From Epiperipatus broadwayi (lineage: Eukaryota; Onychophora; Udeonychophora; Euonychophora; Peripatidae), in contig JAQFVV010006231.1 in NCBI GenBank assembly GCA_028023455.1, positions 6,400,036-6,464,035 on the forward strand: a DNA stretch of 64,000 nucleotides. Reading direction: 5' to 3'. The notes under the pieces were generated by a model that was given only the letters and a program-made list of their open reading frames with translations, did not search any database and was not told where the DNA came from. The position numbers and the translations under genes were made by a program. Below are positions 23,306 to 35,143 of the stretch, piece after piece (position 1 is the first letter of the stretch; each line of letters starts with the position of its first letter).

Positions 23306-23987
23306 ACTAAAAATCCTGCTTCATGAAATCATTTATAAGCTATTCTAGATAATATTGTCATAAACATGAAAACAATGTTGAACTTTTCTTTTAATTGCTT
23401 TACATTCCCCATTACCAAAAATAATGTTTCTTATCACAATATAGCAACTATATCATCAATATAATACAAAAAAATATTTTAATATATATATATTATAACG
23501 AAACCCACTGCCCCAAAGTTGATGGCACCAGATATAATGGAACTGCTGGGTACACTATACAACAATGTGAATATGGCTAAGTAGTTGGATGAATTGAATA
23601 CTATGTGTCAAACAACCTATAACAAGTCATATCCAAAATCTATGATTCGGTGGCACATTTGGGTGTGTCAGATGTTACTGAATCAGGAATGGCATATAAC
23701 ACAGGGAGCTCATCTCACTACTGTCAGACCTAGGCCTTCGAATAGGATGCTAAAGATGTCACAATGAAATGCCCAGTTCCAACTCACATCTACTTTCAAT
23801 ATACTAACTTATAATTTACTAACAATATTTCAATGTAACTTAGACCAGTGCATATTCATTACATCTTCCTTTTTAGGCCCCACTACACCACAGAATTCAA
23901 ACCCAGGGAGTTCTTGCAATCAGCTCTCTTCAGGGATGGACTTACTCAATTATTAACCAAATATGCCTATGCATAAGCATAGATATA
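23306..23987. other. Unassigned sequence with a short open stretch
   Basis: A plus-strand frame from about 23508 to 23767 (one TAG at 23582) is less AT-rich than its surroundings. The peptide (including CQTTYNKSYPKSMIRWHIWV) matches no family I know. It may be a fragment of a transposon gene. Confidence 0.3.
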
Positions 23988-24182
23988 GAAAAATACTGAT
24001 GATGATCAATTATTTAAAAGATCAATATATAATGATGATAATGATCACCAAACCTTTAATGGAGTAAATGTACAATGATGATGGTAATGATCAAACATCT
24101 AGTGGTATAAATGCACAATGAAGATGGTAATGATCAAATATTTAGTGGTATCAATGCACAATGATGATGGTGATGATCAAAC
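23988..24182 (+). repeat. 43-bp minisatellite, about 4.5 units
   Basis: Units begin at 24031, 24074, 24117 and 24160 with 'aatgatgatggtaatgatca', an exact 43-base period, plus a degenerate unit from about 23988. The last unit is partial. Confidence 0.85.
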
Positions 24183-25803
24183 AGAGATCAGATTGGTTTA
24201 AACAACTTAGTTTATTAACAACATATATAATAAATATTTACAAACAAAAAATAATAAAATAAATAAATATTCGTTTACCAAGAATGGTTTTTCAATCATC
24301 CTGATGGCTTCACACAACAGAAACAAAATAATTTGAAGTAAATTATATACAAAATTATACTATATAATTCATTAAATATATACATAAAACAAACAAACAA
24401 AAAAAAAGCAAATGAGAGTTCCCTAATTCTAAAACTACCCCATTAATGTAATTATTAGAATAATATTTTTTATTAAATATATATATATCCCCACATCCAT
24501 CTATATATGTGTGTAAGTCCTAGTAAAATTAATGATAGATACAAAAAGACCATTCACTCAGTGGATTAATTGCACTCAGAAGTAAAACAAAATTACAAGT
24601 AAATATTATTACAACTTATTAGTAAACAAAATAGTTTTGTTTATCCTAAACTTTTGCCCTCAATGTTAAATATATAAAAATCTTACTTGAGGTCACCTTG
24701 ATGGATCAATGTTGAATTTCCAGGGGAATATGTAAATTTACTTTTATTAAAAAAAATAATACATATTAATTGAAGATGATTCCTTTTTTAAAATACATCA
24801 ACATATGACACATCATCCACTTTTAAATTGCAAGTGATCGAATTTGAAAAATGAATATTGAATACACAATAATAAAAAATACAATACATAAACTTTCAAT
24901 TATAAATGATAAAAGCAAAAAAAAAAATCATGTGAATCAAAATAAAATATATTTATCCTGAGAAAAGCAAACATTTTATCTCCCACTAAAAGTTTATAAA
25001 TTTAAATGTCAATCTCCCTGTATAACACTCCTGTTCACCAACTCTTTTAATATTCATACAGTTCATGCTGCTTGGTTAAAACAAACACATACAAATTATC
25101 TCTCCTGGATGTATATAAATCCATGGAAGATTGATGTACACCAGCGTTCTCTAAATAGATATCTTGATGGAAAAATTTATAATTTCATAATTTTCTAATG
25201 ACATCAAAGCCAGCCCTAGGAGGTACTATAGCATTGACTTTTTACCCCGAATACATTGTATTTATAATGTGGCTTCAATATATATAAAAATAGCTTTTAA
25301 AGAAAACAGTCAATTTCTAGTAGTTTCACATTTCCTTTGCATCATTTTTAATGAATTCAATCTTGCAGAATAAATTAAATCACTAGTTCATTCCTGCTAA
25401 TTATAAATTAAAGTTTAACTTTCCTGTTTTCTTTTTTCCAAATTAAAAAGACTTTAGGTTACTTTTAAAATAAGACTTTATTTTTATGTCTTGACCATTC
25501 TGCCGTTAAAACACAAGTAAAGAGAAATGCTGCCAGATTGTCTCATGCTAGCTAAAAACCTATTGTTACAACTTAATAGAAAAAAAAACAAATAATAAAA
25601 CATTATTAGTATTACTATTTTTATTTAATCTTCATTATTCCAAATTCAATCATTTAGAAACAATTTTGACCTCACATAAATTTTAATCTTTGATTACGTC
25701 CATTCTATAAGTCAATTAATATTTTAGTTAATGATGTTAAATGAATAAAAAAAACCAATTAATTTCTACAAATAGACAAACATATTAGTTTATATATATA
25801 TAT
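24183..25803. other. AT-rich DNA left of the LTR element
   Basis: No gene found. It ends in a (TA)n tract (about 25790-25802) that abuts the 5' LTR and seems to be the insertion target. Confidence 0.45.
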
Positions 25804-26247
25804 TGAACCGGATTGAAATCCGATTCAATGATGTTATTACAAAAAAGAAATTTATGAAGCTTTTAATTTTCATTAAACGTTTAAGGTTTAAATTTTCATT
25901 ATTATTTAAAAAGAGTACGTGTATCAAAATACACACGTGTTTATATGTAAAACGGATCATTTTAAGGTTTATCGATTTATTCTAAAATAGTTTTCTTATA
26001 CCGCTTGTTTTTACTTTAAATCAATTTGATTTAAAAACAAGCAATCTTGCTAATTACATTCCTGTAGCTTTTATATTAATTATTTTAAAGTTCATTCTAA
26101 AAAGCGGAGATTTGATTTGTGTTGTTTTTGTTTTAATAAACCCTGGGTAGAATTCTTAGATTAGATTGAGCTGGAGATTAATATTTGCCCTGCCTTAGGC
26201 ATAGCATTCAACAACAAGGAAAGTGTTTCGCGGGAAATGGAGCAAGG

Positions 26248-26255
26248 TATAAATA
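26248..26255 (+). promoter_or_regulatory. LTR TATA box
   Basis: TATAAATA about 445 bases into the LTR, also present in the 3' LTR at 29869-29876, so it was present in the parental element. It probably marks the U3/R boundary region. Confidence 0.65.
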
Positions 26256-26941
26256 GCCCTGAAAATTTGGAGAGTTAGTTAATTCATTATTCTTAACTAG
26301 ACAAGCTGTTTCTGAAGTGAAAGTTTATATTCTTTTACGCAAGAGTGTTGACAGCAGTTCAGACAAAGGAAATTCACTGTTGTTAAATCCTTTTGCTTGC
26401 AACAAGATGAAAAATACTATAAGTGTTATCACCACTATAATGACTAGCTAACTTAACAAAAGACGGATCCCTAACTTCCAAATTTGCTCCAGTAATGCCT
26501 TAAACATCTAGAAGAAGCTGGAACCTCTTTACATCTACCTTGCTGCTATCAATGACCTGAAAATGAACTAAAATAATAGTGCGCACTCTACATGAACATT
26601 GTTTTTACCGAAAGGTAACTATTTTTTCTTTTTTTATTCTTCCCAGGGTAAATTAATTCTCATTAAATCTCTGCTTGGTCTAATTATAAATCTGTATTCA
26701 TAAGCTTAAGTAATATTTATACTCATATTTAATCTTTATTGTGTTTTTGTGTATTTTTGTAATGGGTTTTGGAATCTTAGTTTTAAGATTCCCAATTTGC
26801 TTTCAGTTTTGTTTATTGGAGAGTGACGAATGAGTTTTATATTTTTATGCCTCACTTTTTATAAATGCTTTAGCAGTCATGTATATTTTAAATGCTTACC
26901 TGTAATTATTTTATTATTCAATAATTAATTTTTAAACACTG

Positions 26942-27083
26942 TGTTTGCGCTTTTGCAAACCTCCAAAAATCTTTTGGCTGATGACTTTATTGTCTAATTT
27001 TCCGCAGGTGGGGATTTCGTTTCTTATATCTCTGAAAGCGGAAATTAGAATTGTTTTTCTTTGTAATTTTATAAGTCATCAGC
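26942..27083 (+). other. Paired hairpins in the LTR transcript region
   Basis: GTTTGC..GCAAAC forms a small hairpin (26942-26960). Next, GCTGATGACTTTAT (26977-26990) pairs with ATAAGTCATCAGC (27071-27083), enclosing a second stem TCTAATTTTCCGC with GCGGAAATTAGA (26993-27005 and 27038-27049). It lies downstream of the TATA box, so it should be transcribed. The other LTR keeps the fold with one A-to-G change that gives a G-U pair. The function is unknown. Confidence 0.6.
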
Positions 27084-27994
27084 AGGAAGATAATATTTAT
27101 CCCTTTTTAAATTACAGGTGAGAGAGACTTTCATTCTGCTAAAGTATTTAAACTTTTAATATTTTCGTACTCATGTGCACTCTCCGATAGATTTATTTTT
27201 GTATTTATTACGTGTGCTTTAAATTTATCAGAGCGTGTACTCAGAATTTGTTTGTAATTCATTTTCTTTAATTGCTGAGGCAGACCTAGCTGGTTTTTTT
27301 AAAGATTTACTTGTCTCTTATTGAGACCTTTAATTATTCTTAGTTTTCGCCAACTGTTTGGTTGGGGATTTGCCGGTTTTAATTGTTTTCTTTTCATTTT
27401 AAATCATATTTTTCGGTTGTTCTTGGGGTAAATCAACCACCTTTATTTTAAATGTAATAATAGGTGCAGCTTCTACCGACACTTGACATTCGGAGTCTGA
27501 CACATTTTTCGGGTCTCAAAAAGCTCATCAGTGCTGGTTTCATTGATTTGTTTCAAGAACATATTGTGTAAGTATCTGAAAGTGAGAACCAATGTTTGGG
27601 TGAATCCTCTGCTGAATAAAATTTGCTTCCTCCCTTTATAATTCGTTTATTAGAAAGATCAGTCGGTCTGTCATAGCTTTGCATTTAGTATTTCTGGTAC
27701 ATGCCTGAGTTAACCCTATTTATTTGTCATAAATTATACTTCATAATTTATTTTCTCTTAATAAAATTTTAGAATTTGTTTAAACTTAATTTGGCTGACG
27801 TTTGTCTTTGTGCTTTTTGTCTCAATTGTCTAAACAATTTTAAGATCTCTTGTTTCTCCCTGAGTCTAGTCAGCGCAAACCATCATCATCATCTATTCTG
27901 ATCACAGTAAATAAATTTTCCAGATACGTAGTGATCTGGTGGCACCCTCTGTGTCAGAATAGATTGAGTGTCCGGTATATAAGATATATAATTT

Positions 27995-28012
27995 TGGCAC
28001 CCAACATGGGGC
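27995..28012 (+). promoter_or_regulatory. Primer-binding site complementary to tRNA-Lys
   Basis: TGGCACCCAACATGGGGC differs at two positions (both CG to CA) from the complement of the arthropod tRNA-Lys(CUU) 3' end including CCA. Its place directly after the LTR identifies it as the minus-strand primer site of an LTR retrotransposon and fixes the element's plus orientation. Confidence 0.8.
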
Positions 28013-28350
28013 TTCAAGTTTTCAAGCCCATGTGAGATTTTTGTTTAGACAATTGAGAAAGATTTCAGGTATAAGAGGCAAGATTTAGTAGGTGGAGGTT
28101 CAGTTTTTGTTAATTATTGCATGCATTTTGGAGCAGTTTGGTAGAATGGGGTTCATCTCCTTTTTAATAAAATAATTTAGAAACAGTAAAAAGCATATTT
28201 TTGAAAAGTCTGTCGGAGTTAAAATTTTTTTTGAAGAGTTAAATATAGTTCATCTTTGTTATGAAATAATTTATAGCATTTTATTTGCTTTTAGATTTTT
28301 AGATTTTTTTTTTTAAAAAGTTAGTATTGCGAATTTAGTCTTGTGTGAAA

Positions 28351-29226
28351 ATGGGAGTAGTTGAAAAAGAAGAGAGTGAGTCACAGATGATGATGAAGAT
28401 GTTGATGAAGTTGGATGATAGAAATGAAGGAGGAATGAGTGAAAAGAAAGCAGCAAGAATGAAAGAAATGAAGGAAGAAATTAGTGAAATCAAGCAGGAC
28501 CAGTGAGAAATGATTAGAGAAATGAGAGAAATGAGGGGTGAAATAACAGGAAGAGTAGAAGAAACTCAGCAAGTAGAAAAAGTTGAGATGGAAAAGGATA
28601 TGAAAAATGAATTGAGTAAAGAGAGTCAGGAAGTAGAAAAAGTTGAGGTCATAAAAGATATAGAAGTTGAAGTAGCACAGGATAGTGCTAGGACAGAGAA
28701 GGTGGAAATAAAGTTAGAAATAAGCACAGATGGGGTACAGATAGAAAGTATGATGGAAAATCTAGTAAATGTAGATAAAGAAATAGAAGAAAGTTATAAG
28801 ATAAAGACAGAAAATCAGGTAAAAGAGTCTCCGTGTGAAACTAAAAATAAATTGTTTTTAATAACTGTTTGTTTTGAATATGAATTTGAAAAAAAGAAAA
28901 GAGTTAGAAAAAAGATTAAGAAATATGATTTTGAAGTTGAAATAGAAGCCATATATAGAATGATTTTAGGTCAAACATTCAAAAAGTTCATAGATGATAA
29001 ATTCTTTCCGTATACTAATGCTGATAGTATGAGTAATAAAATGGGACACTTAGTAGAAAGGTGTTTTGCTAGGCCTAAAGGCTTTCAGACATATGAGATA
29101 GAAAACAAAATAGAACGAGAAAGAGACAAGAGAAAATTGTATAAGCTAAGAAAATATAAGAGAGGGAAAGGAACTTATTTCAGTAAGTTAGTAAAAGGAG
29201 TAAAAGAACCGCCGGACAAAAGTTAA
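28351..29226 (+). pseudogene. Gag-like reading frame of the LTR element, one in-frame stop
   Basis: From the ATG at 28351 the frame runs 292 codons to the stop at 29224-29226, broken only by TGA at 28504-28506 (codon 52). Residues 1-130 are strongly charged and heptad-like (runs of Met/Glu/Lys), suggesting a coiled coil as in many gag proteins. The C-terminal 100 residues are basic (RKLYKLRKYKRGKGTYF). No protease, reverse transcriptase, RNase H, integrase or zinc knuckle is seen here or elsewhere in the 1.45-kb interior, so the element is non-autonomous. The first ATG after the stop is at 28510. I call this gag-like from position and composition, not from a recognised domain. Confidence 0.6.
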
Positions 29227-29449
29227 GGGTTCAGATTTTAGTAATCGGATGGATTGTTTTGAAAAAAAAAAGTTTTGTTAATGACTTATGAGAATGGAGA
29301 AAGGTTTTTGATTAAAATGAAATATTGTTTTGTTTTTCATGAGTGCGAGGCAAACGTTCGGCCAAATTTCTAAGAATAGTTTTAAAGTGTTTATAGTTTT
29401 AAAAAAAAAGTTACAGGAATGTTTTTTTTTGATCATGTTTTGAGGCAGT
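29227..29449 (+). mobile_element. 3' interior of the LTR element
   Basis: Non-coding sequence between the gag-like frame and the 3' LTR, with A-rich runs at 29261-29270 and 29401-29409. A purine-rich polypurine tract next to the LTR is not obvious; the last bases are 'tgaggcag'. Confidence 0.6.
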
Positions 29450-31535
29450 TGAACTGGATTGAAATCCGATTCAATGGTGTTATTACAAAAAAGAAATTTA
29501 TTAAGCTTTTAATTTTCATTAAACGTTTAAGGTTTAAATTTTCATTATTATTTAAAAAGAGTACGTGTATCAAAATACACGTGTTTATATGTAAAATGGA
29601 TCATTTTAAGGTTTATCAATACCACTTGTTTTTACTTTAAATCAAGTTGATTTAAAAACAAGCAATCTTGCTAATTACATTCCTGTAGCTTTTATATTAA
29701 TTATTTTAAAGTTCATTCTAAAAAGCGGAGATTTGATTTGTGTTGTTTTTGTTTTAATAAACCCTGAGTAGAATTCTTAGATTAGATTGAGCTGGAGATT
29801 AATATTTGCCCTGCCTTAGGCATAGCATTCAACAACAAGGAAAGTGTTTCATGGGAAATGGAGCGAGGTATAAATAGCCCCGAAAATTTGGAGAGTTAGT
29901 TAATTAATTATTCTTAACTAGACAAGCTGTTTCTCAAGTGAAAGTTTATATCAGTTTGGACATTTAAATTCGGACAAAGGAAATTTGCTGTTGTTAAATC
30001 CTTTTGCTTGCAACAAGATGACAAATACTATAAGTGTTATCACCACCAGAATGACTTGCTAACTTAACAAAAGACAGATCCCTAACTTCCAAATTTGCTC
30101 CAGTAATGCCTTAAACATCTAGAAGAAGCCAGAACCTCTTTACATCTACCTTGCTGCTGTCAATGACCTGAAAATGAACTAAAATAATAGTGTGCACTCT
30201 ATGTGAACATTGTTTTTACTGAAAGGTAACTATTTTCTTTTTTTATTCTTCCCAGGGTAAATTAATTCTCATTAAATCTCTGCTCAGTCTAATTATAAAT
30301 CTGTATTCATAAGCTTAAGTAATATTTATACTCATATTTAATCTTTATTGTGTTTTCTTGTATTTTTGTAATGGGTTTTGGAATCTTAGTTTTAAGATTC
30401 CCAGGTTGCTTTCAGTTTTGTTTATTGGAGAGTGACGAATGAGTTTTATATTTTTATGCCTCACTTTTTATAAATGCTTTAGCAGTCATGTATATTTTAA
30501 ATGCTTACCTGTAATTATTTTATTATTCAATAATTAATTTTTAAACACTGTGTTTGCGCTTTTGCAAACCTCCAAAAATCTTTTGGCTGATGACTTTATT
30601 GTCTAATTTTCCGCAGGTGGGGATTTCGTTTCTTATATCTCTGAAAGCGGAAATTAGAATTGTTTTTCTTTGTAATTTTATAAGTCGTCAGCAGGAAGAT
30701 AATATTTATCCCTTTTTAAATTACAGGTGAGAGAGACTTTCGTTCTGCTAAAGTATTTAAAACTTTTAATATTTTTGTACTCATGTGCACTCTCCGATAG
30801 ATTTATTTTTGTATTTATTATGTGTGCTTTAAATTTATCAGAGTGTGTACTCAGAATTTGTTTGTAATTCATTTTCTTTAATTGCTGGGGCAGACATAAC
30901 TGGTTTTCTAAAGATTTACTTGTCTCTTATTGAGACCTTTAATTATTCTTAGTTTTCGCCAATTGTTTGGTTGGGGATTCACCAGTTTTAATTGTTTTCC
31001 TTTCATTTTAAATCATATTTTTCGGTTGTTCTTGGGGTAAATCAACCACCTTTATTTTAAATGTAATAATAGGTGCAGCTTCTACCGACATAATGACATT
31101 CGGGGTCCGACACATTTTCAGGTCTCGAAAAGCTCGTCGGCGCTGGTTTCGTTGATTTGTTTCAAGAACGTATTGTTTAAATATCTGAAAGTGAAAACCA
31201 ATGTTTGGGTGAATCCTCTGCTGAATGAAATTTGCTTCCTCCCTTTATAATTCATTTATTAGAAGATCAGTCGGTCTGTCATAGCTTTGCATTTAGTATT
31301 TCTGGTACATGCCTGAGTTAACCCTATTTATTGTGTCATAAATAAATTATACTTCATAATTTATTTTCTCTTAATAAAATTTTAGAATTTGTTTAAACTT
31401 AATTTGGCTGACGTTTGTCTTTGTGCTTTTTGTCTCAATTGTCTAAACAATTTTAAGATCTCTTGTTTCTCCCTGAGTTTAGTCAGCGCAAACCATCATC
31501 ATCATCTATTCTGATCACAGTAAATAAATTTTCCA
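29450..31535 (+). mobile_element. 3' LTR, part 1 (up to the LINE insertion)
   Basis: It matches 25804-27922 with few changes. The clearest is near 29955, where about 10 bases present in the 5' LTR ('cttttacgcaagagtgttga') are replaced by a shorter unrelated string. Close similarity implies a fairly recent insertion. The sequence stops at TTTTCCA, where the LINE begins. The short frames at 29419-29640 and 30678-30872 are LTR sequence. Confidence 0.9.
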
Positions 31536-31642
31536 TGTGATGTTATGTGATGTATTTGGCTTCTCCTTAAACGAAGTCAAGAATATCTCAGCAATTATGC
31601 CCAGATAAACCTGTTAGCCATTTTATTCTCCATTCCCCACTC

Positions 31643-32263
31643 TTAAGTCTTCCCATATTCTGCCCCATCCCATTTCCACAACATAATCTTTGTCAACTCT
31701 ATGGCCTTTATATCTAAATCCCCCTTATCTCTTCGCAAACCCAACATAAAAACTAATAACTCACTTTCTGTATAGTCACTTTGTTCATGTCTATTCTCCC
31801 ATAACTTCATTATCTGTACCCTTTCTGCTTTCAAGCATTTACATTCAATCAACAGGTGCCTAATATTTTCTATACCTTCCTTACACAATTTGCACACTAA
31901 ATTATCCATGGTTTTCCATTTACATGTATATTCTCTTGTTGCTAAAGATCCCATTCGAGCCTTAAATAATAAACTACTTTCCTTACTATTATCATAAATT
32001 AACTCGCATCCAATATTCCGTTTACTTCTATATATATTTAATCTGTTCTTACCCTCCATACTAGTTCTCCATCTCTCCAACTCCCTATTTTTTATTAATG
32101 CTTCTATTCTTTTATCCCATTCCTTACCACTATAACACTCAACAATCCTCCTAACACAATCATCCCATCTTTTATACAAGTATACTGATATAAATTCTTT
32201 ATCCAAATCTTTTGCATACTGCATTACCTTTCTCACCCATCTTGTTGCCTGCCCTTTACTCAT
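31643..32263 (-). pseudogene. LINE ORF2, C-terminal zinc-knuckle segment
   Basis: 206 codons, rich in basic and aromatic residues, with CKLCKEGIENIRHLLIEC, a C-X2-C-X8-H-X4-C pattern typical of LINE C-termini and thought to bind nucleic acid. It ends ...GAEYGKT. It starts in a third frame relative to the preceding segment, so another indel lies near 32260. Confidence 0.85.
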
Positions 32264-32876
32264 AACCCAATTGAATCACTATTTTTGCTATTCTTTTACT
32301 ATCCATAAACTGCAACCTACCAAACATTTTCATTTTACTTTTTGCATCTCTCATATAAAAACTTGACCATCCCATTTCTCCTTGAATTGCCTCCTTTGCT
32401 GTCCACATCTCTGCATCTAATGCATGTCTTCCTACTTCCCTTTGTACTTTCTCTAAATAATCTAAAACTCTTTTACTAATCCATAATGCATCATTACCAT
32501 ATGTTAACCCTGCTACTGCCACTCCCTTCCATACTATTCTAGCTACATAATATTTATTATATGAAAATACTGTTAGTTTCTTTACCAAACCCTTTCTTTT
32601 CTTTGCTTCATTTACCAATTTTTTCTCCCATTCATCCAAGCAATTTTTCTGATTACATAAGATGATTCCCAAATACCTATATCTATCCACCACACTTAAC
32701 TTTATATCCCCCAATAAAAATTCTACATCTTCTCTTTCCCCAGTATTAACCATCATTATATTTGATTTTTCTTCACTAAATTTAATCCCCATCTCTTTAC
32801 CCACCCTTGCACATGTTCTCAACATAATTTTCATATCTTCTCTTCTTTCTGCACACAAAAAGATATCATCTGCAAA
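32256..32876 (-). pseudogene. LINE ORF2, reverse transcriptase segment 2 (FADD, thumb)
   Basis: After the homopolymer shift the frame opens with FADDIFLCAERRED. FADD (32876-32865) is the motif C active site, with Phe for the usual Tyr. It continues with GIKFSEEKSNIMM, YRYLGIIL and a thumb region. It ends YE-stop at 32256, overlapping the next segment. Confidence 0.88.
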
Positions 32877-33706
32877 AAAAAAAGACCCGACAAAATATAT
32901 ACTCCCTTGCCACCTATTAATGGTATCTCTACCCCTCTTCCTAGTCTTTCTATTGCTTTCTCCATTTCACTCAAAAACAAAATAGGTGACATAGGGCATC
33001 CTTGCCTTAATCCCACTCCATTTTTAACTTTAACTGATTCTATATCCCCTAACTGGTAAGTATAATAATTATTTTCATATAATTTCTTAATAATATTTAC
33101 TAAAGCTTCATCCATTCCCAAATTGGCTAACCTTACCCATAATCTATTTCTATTTACTCTATCATATGCTTTCTCTATATCTATAAAACTCATATATAAT
33201 GATCTACCTAAATTCCTACTCATCTCCATAAGCTGTGTAACTACAAACAAACTATCTCCTATATGCCTATCTGACCTAAAACCTCCTTGCATTTCCCCCA
33301 CTACATTATTCTCTTCCAACCATTTTACAACTCTTCCAGCTACCATATATGAGAAAACTTTATATAAAACTGATGTTACCACTATCGGTCTATAATTATT
33401 TAACTTTCTATGATCCTTACCCTTTCCTTTAATTAATAATCTTATTCTTGTATTCCTCCAACTAACCGGAAAAACTGTCTTCTGTGACATTTTATTAAAA
33501 CATGATAATAACTTTGCTTTTGCTCTATGCCCTAAATTCATTACCATCTCTGCTGCCCATCCATCTAAACCTCTGGCCTTTCCACTTCTCAATCTCTTCC
33601 CTGCCTCGTTCAATTCATTTTTTGTGAACCTAATATTCCCATTACTAATTGCTTCCATTTTTTCTATCACTACTTCCTTCATATCTAACATCTTTTCTAT
33701 ATCCAT
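32831..33706 (-). pseudogene. LINE ORF2, reverse transcriptase segment 1
   Basis: 291 codons covering fingers and palm: GKARGLDGWAAEM, LNNYRPIVVTSVLYK, MQGGFRSDRHIGDSLF, FIDIEKAYDRV (motif A aspartate) and LRQGCPMSPILF (motif B). The open region can be followed upstream without stops to about 33830. It loses frame at a T10 run (plus strand A10, 32874-32883) directly before the catalytic FADD. The plus-strand frames opposite it are shadows. Confidence 0.92.
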
Positions 33707-33792
33707 TACATATCTATTTAAGATTCTCTCTACCTCTTCTCTAGAGCTACATTCTATTACCTCATCATCTATTAATACTATCTTTCTTTCTC

Positions 33793-35088
33793 TTACATTT
33801 CTCCTTTTAATGTAATTCCAAAATTTTTTACTCCCATCTCTCTTCCACTTTTATTAATATCCTCTAACAATTTACTATTTAACTTCATCCTCTCTCTATA
33901 ATTATCCATTTTAGCCAACTTCTTCTTTTCTAAGTACTTTCCCCATTTAGTGTTAATATCATTTTCACTTTCTTTGTTCTTAATAGCACACTTATATTCT
34001 CTGCATGCTTCTTTCCTCTCTTTTATACTTTTACTAACTCTCATTTTTTTATTACTTTTATTCTTCTGCATATTCTCAACCAAAACCCTATTTGCCACTT
34101 TTTCTATTTCACCACACCAGTCCTTATACTCATCCCCATCCATCTGCTCCATGGTTTCTTCAACTTTTATTTTATATTCTTCCAACTTATTCTTATCATT
34201 CACTCTCCATCCACATCTTTCACTATTATTTCTACCTTTATTTCTAACCTCCATCACATTACTAACTATTTCTATTACAATAAAATTATGATCACTATTA
34301 CATACTTTCTCTTCATTATCAAACACCTTAATTTTCCGTATTTTATTTATTCCCTCTTTCTCTACCAATACATAATCTATTGTGTGAAATACATTATTCC
34401 TAGACCATGTGTATTGTCCCTCATACATATTTGATAAATTCCCAATGCTCAAATTTACTCTTTGACAAAATTCCTTCAAAAACTGACCATTCTTATTATC
34501 TACATCATCAATTTCTTCAATATGTCCATTCATATCCCCTATAACCATTATTCTCTTCCCCTTTTCTTTAAAAATTTGTATATCCTTAACTAGGCATTCA
34601 TATATACTACTGTTCCACTCCATTACATTTTGACTATCTCCAGTAGCTATATACACTACAGCCACCATCCATTCTTGTCTACCCAACCTTATTTCAAACC
34701 ACAAATGCTCTTTACACTTAACAATATTTAAATATTTCCTCAATATAACTCCTATACCACCACCCCTTTTTTTTTCTTTTCTGTTTACACCTTGCCATAC
34801 CACCTCTTCCAAAATAGGTTCTTCTTCTTCTCTTAGATGAGTTTCCACTACTGCTAATACCTCCAGCTCTTCATTTTCAATTGCTTTATTTAATTCCAGC
34901 CACTTTTCTGGTCTCCTACCACCTTGCATATTCAAAAACCCAATTTTAACAATTTTTTCTTTCCTAACCATTCTTTTATAAATTCTTTTGATTCTTTCTT
35001 CTCCATTATGTTTATAACAACCTTTCTTACCATTAATCTTACAAAACCATTTCTTCTCCACATCTACACTTATATCTACATCAACCAT
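33793..35088 (-). pseudogene. LINE ORF2, endonuclease segment
   Basis: 431 codons. The N-terminal two-thirds is an exonuclease/endonuclease/phosphatase domain that nicks target DNA for target-primed reverse transcription. Visible motifs are KIGFLNMQGG, VVETHL, RGGGIGVIL, VIGDMNGH, TWSRNN..HTIDYVLV and CNSDHNFIVIEI, with Asp/Asn and Ser-Asp-His in catalytic positions. The rest is a Lys/Glu-rich linker. The frame ends at a stop just past an A6 run (plus strand T6 at 33824-33829). The continuation in another frame reads FWNYIKRRNVRERK and leads into the reverse transcriptase, so one indel here separates the two. Confidence 0.88.
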
Positions 35089-35143
35089 CTTTTGCTTATT
35101 TCTTTTATCCCCTCCATTCGTCTTGTTTTTGATAATATTACAA

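Larger units (their letters stand above)
25804..27994 (+). mobile_element. 5' LTR of an LTR retrotransposon
   Basis: The first 2,119 bases recur almost unchanged at 29450-31535 and the last 60 or so again at 35148-35205, beyond a LINE insertion. A TATAAATA box at 26248-26255 is a likely promoter. A polyadenylation-type AATAAA is present in the second half, and two hairpins (26942-27083) are shared with the 3' LTR. The element sits in a TA-rich target, as gypsy-group elements often do. The exact right boundary is unclear because both LTR ends run into TA repeats; it lies at or before 27994, where the primer-binding site starts. The frames at 25803-25985 and 27850-28035 lie inside the LTR and are not called. 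Confidence 0.9.
31536..35143 (-). mobile_element. Non-LTR retrotransposon (LINE) inserted antisense in the 3' LTR
   Basis: The 3.6-kb element runs right to left. Its order is apurinic-type endonuclease (35088-33793), reverse transcriptase (33810-32256) and a C-terminal cysteine/histidine segment (32263-31643). A 3' UTR of about 105 bases ends in short repeats ('catcacataacatcaca'). TCCA occurs on both sides (31532-31535 and 35144-35147) and is probably a short target duplication. Nothing gag-like precedes the endonuclease, so it is either a one-ORF family or truncated at the 5' end. The reading frame is shifted at least three times, twice at homopolymers. The clade is not assigned. Confidence 0.9.

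Noticed and set aside
23508-23767. Conserved-looking peptide as an exon
   Set aside because: An in-frame stop, no clear splice sites and no family recognised; kept only as unassigned.
26978-27036. Hammerhead ribozyme in the LTR (CTGATGA ... GAAA)
   Set aside because: The CTGATGA and GAAA strings are present, but CTGATGA is itself inside the outer stem and the three-stem geometry and cleavage triplet are not formed.
32662-34291. Plus-strand frames of 60-113 codons opposite the LINE
   Set aside because: They are antisense shadows of the endonuclease and reverse transcriptase frames.
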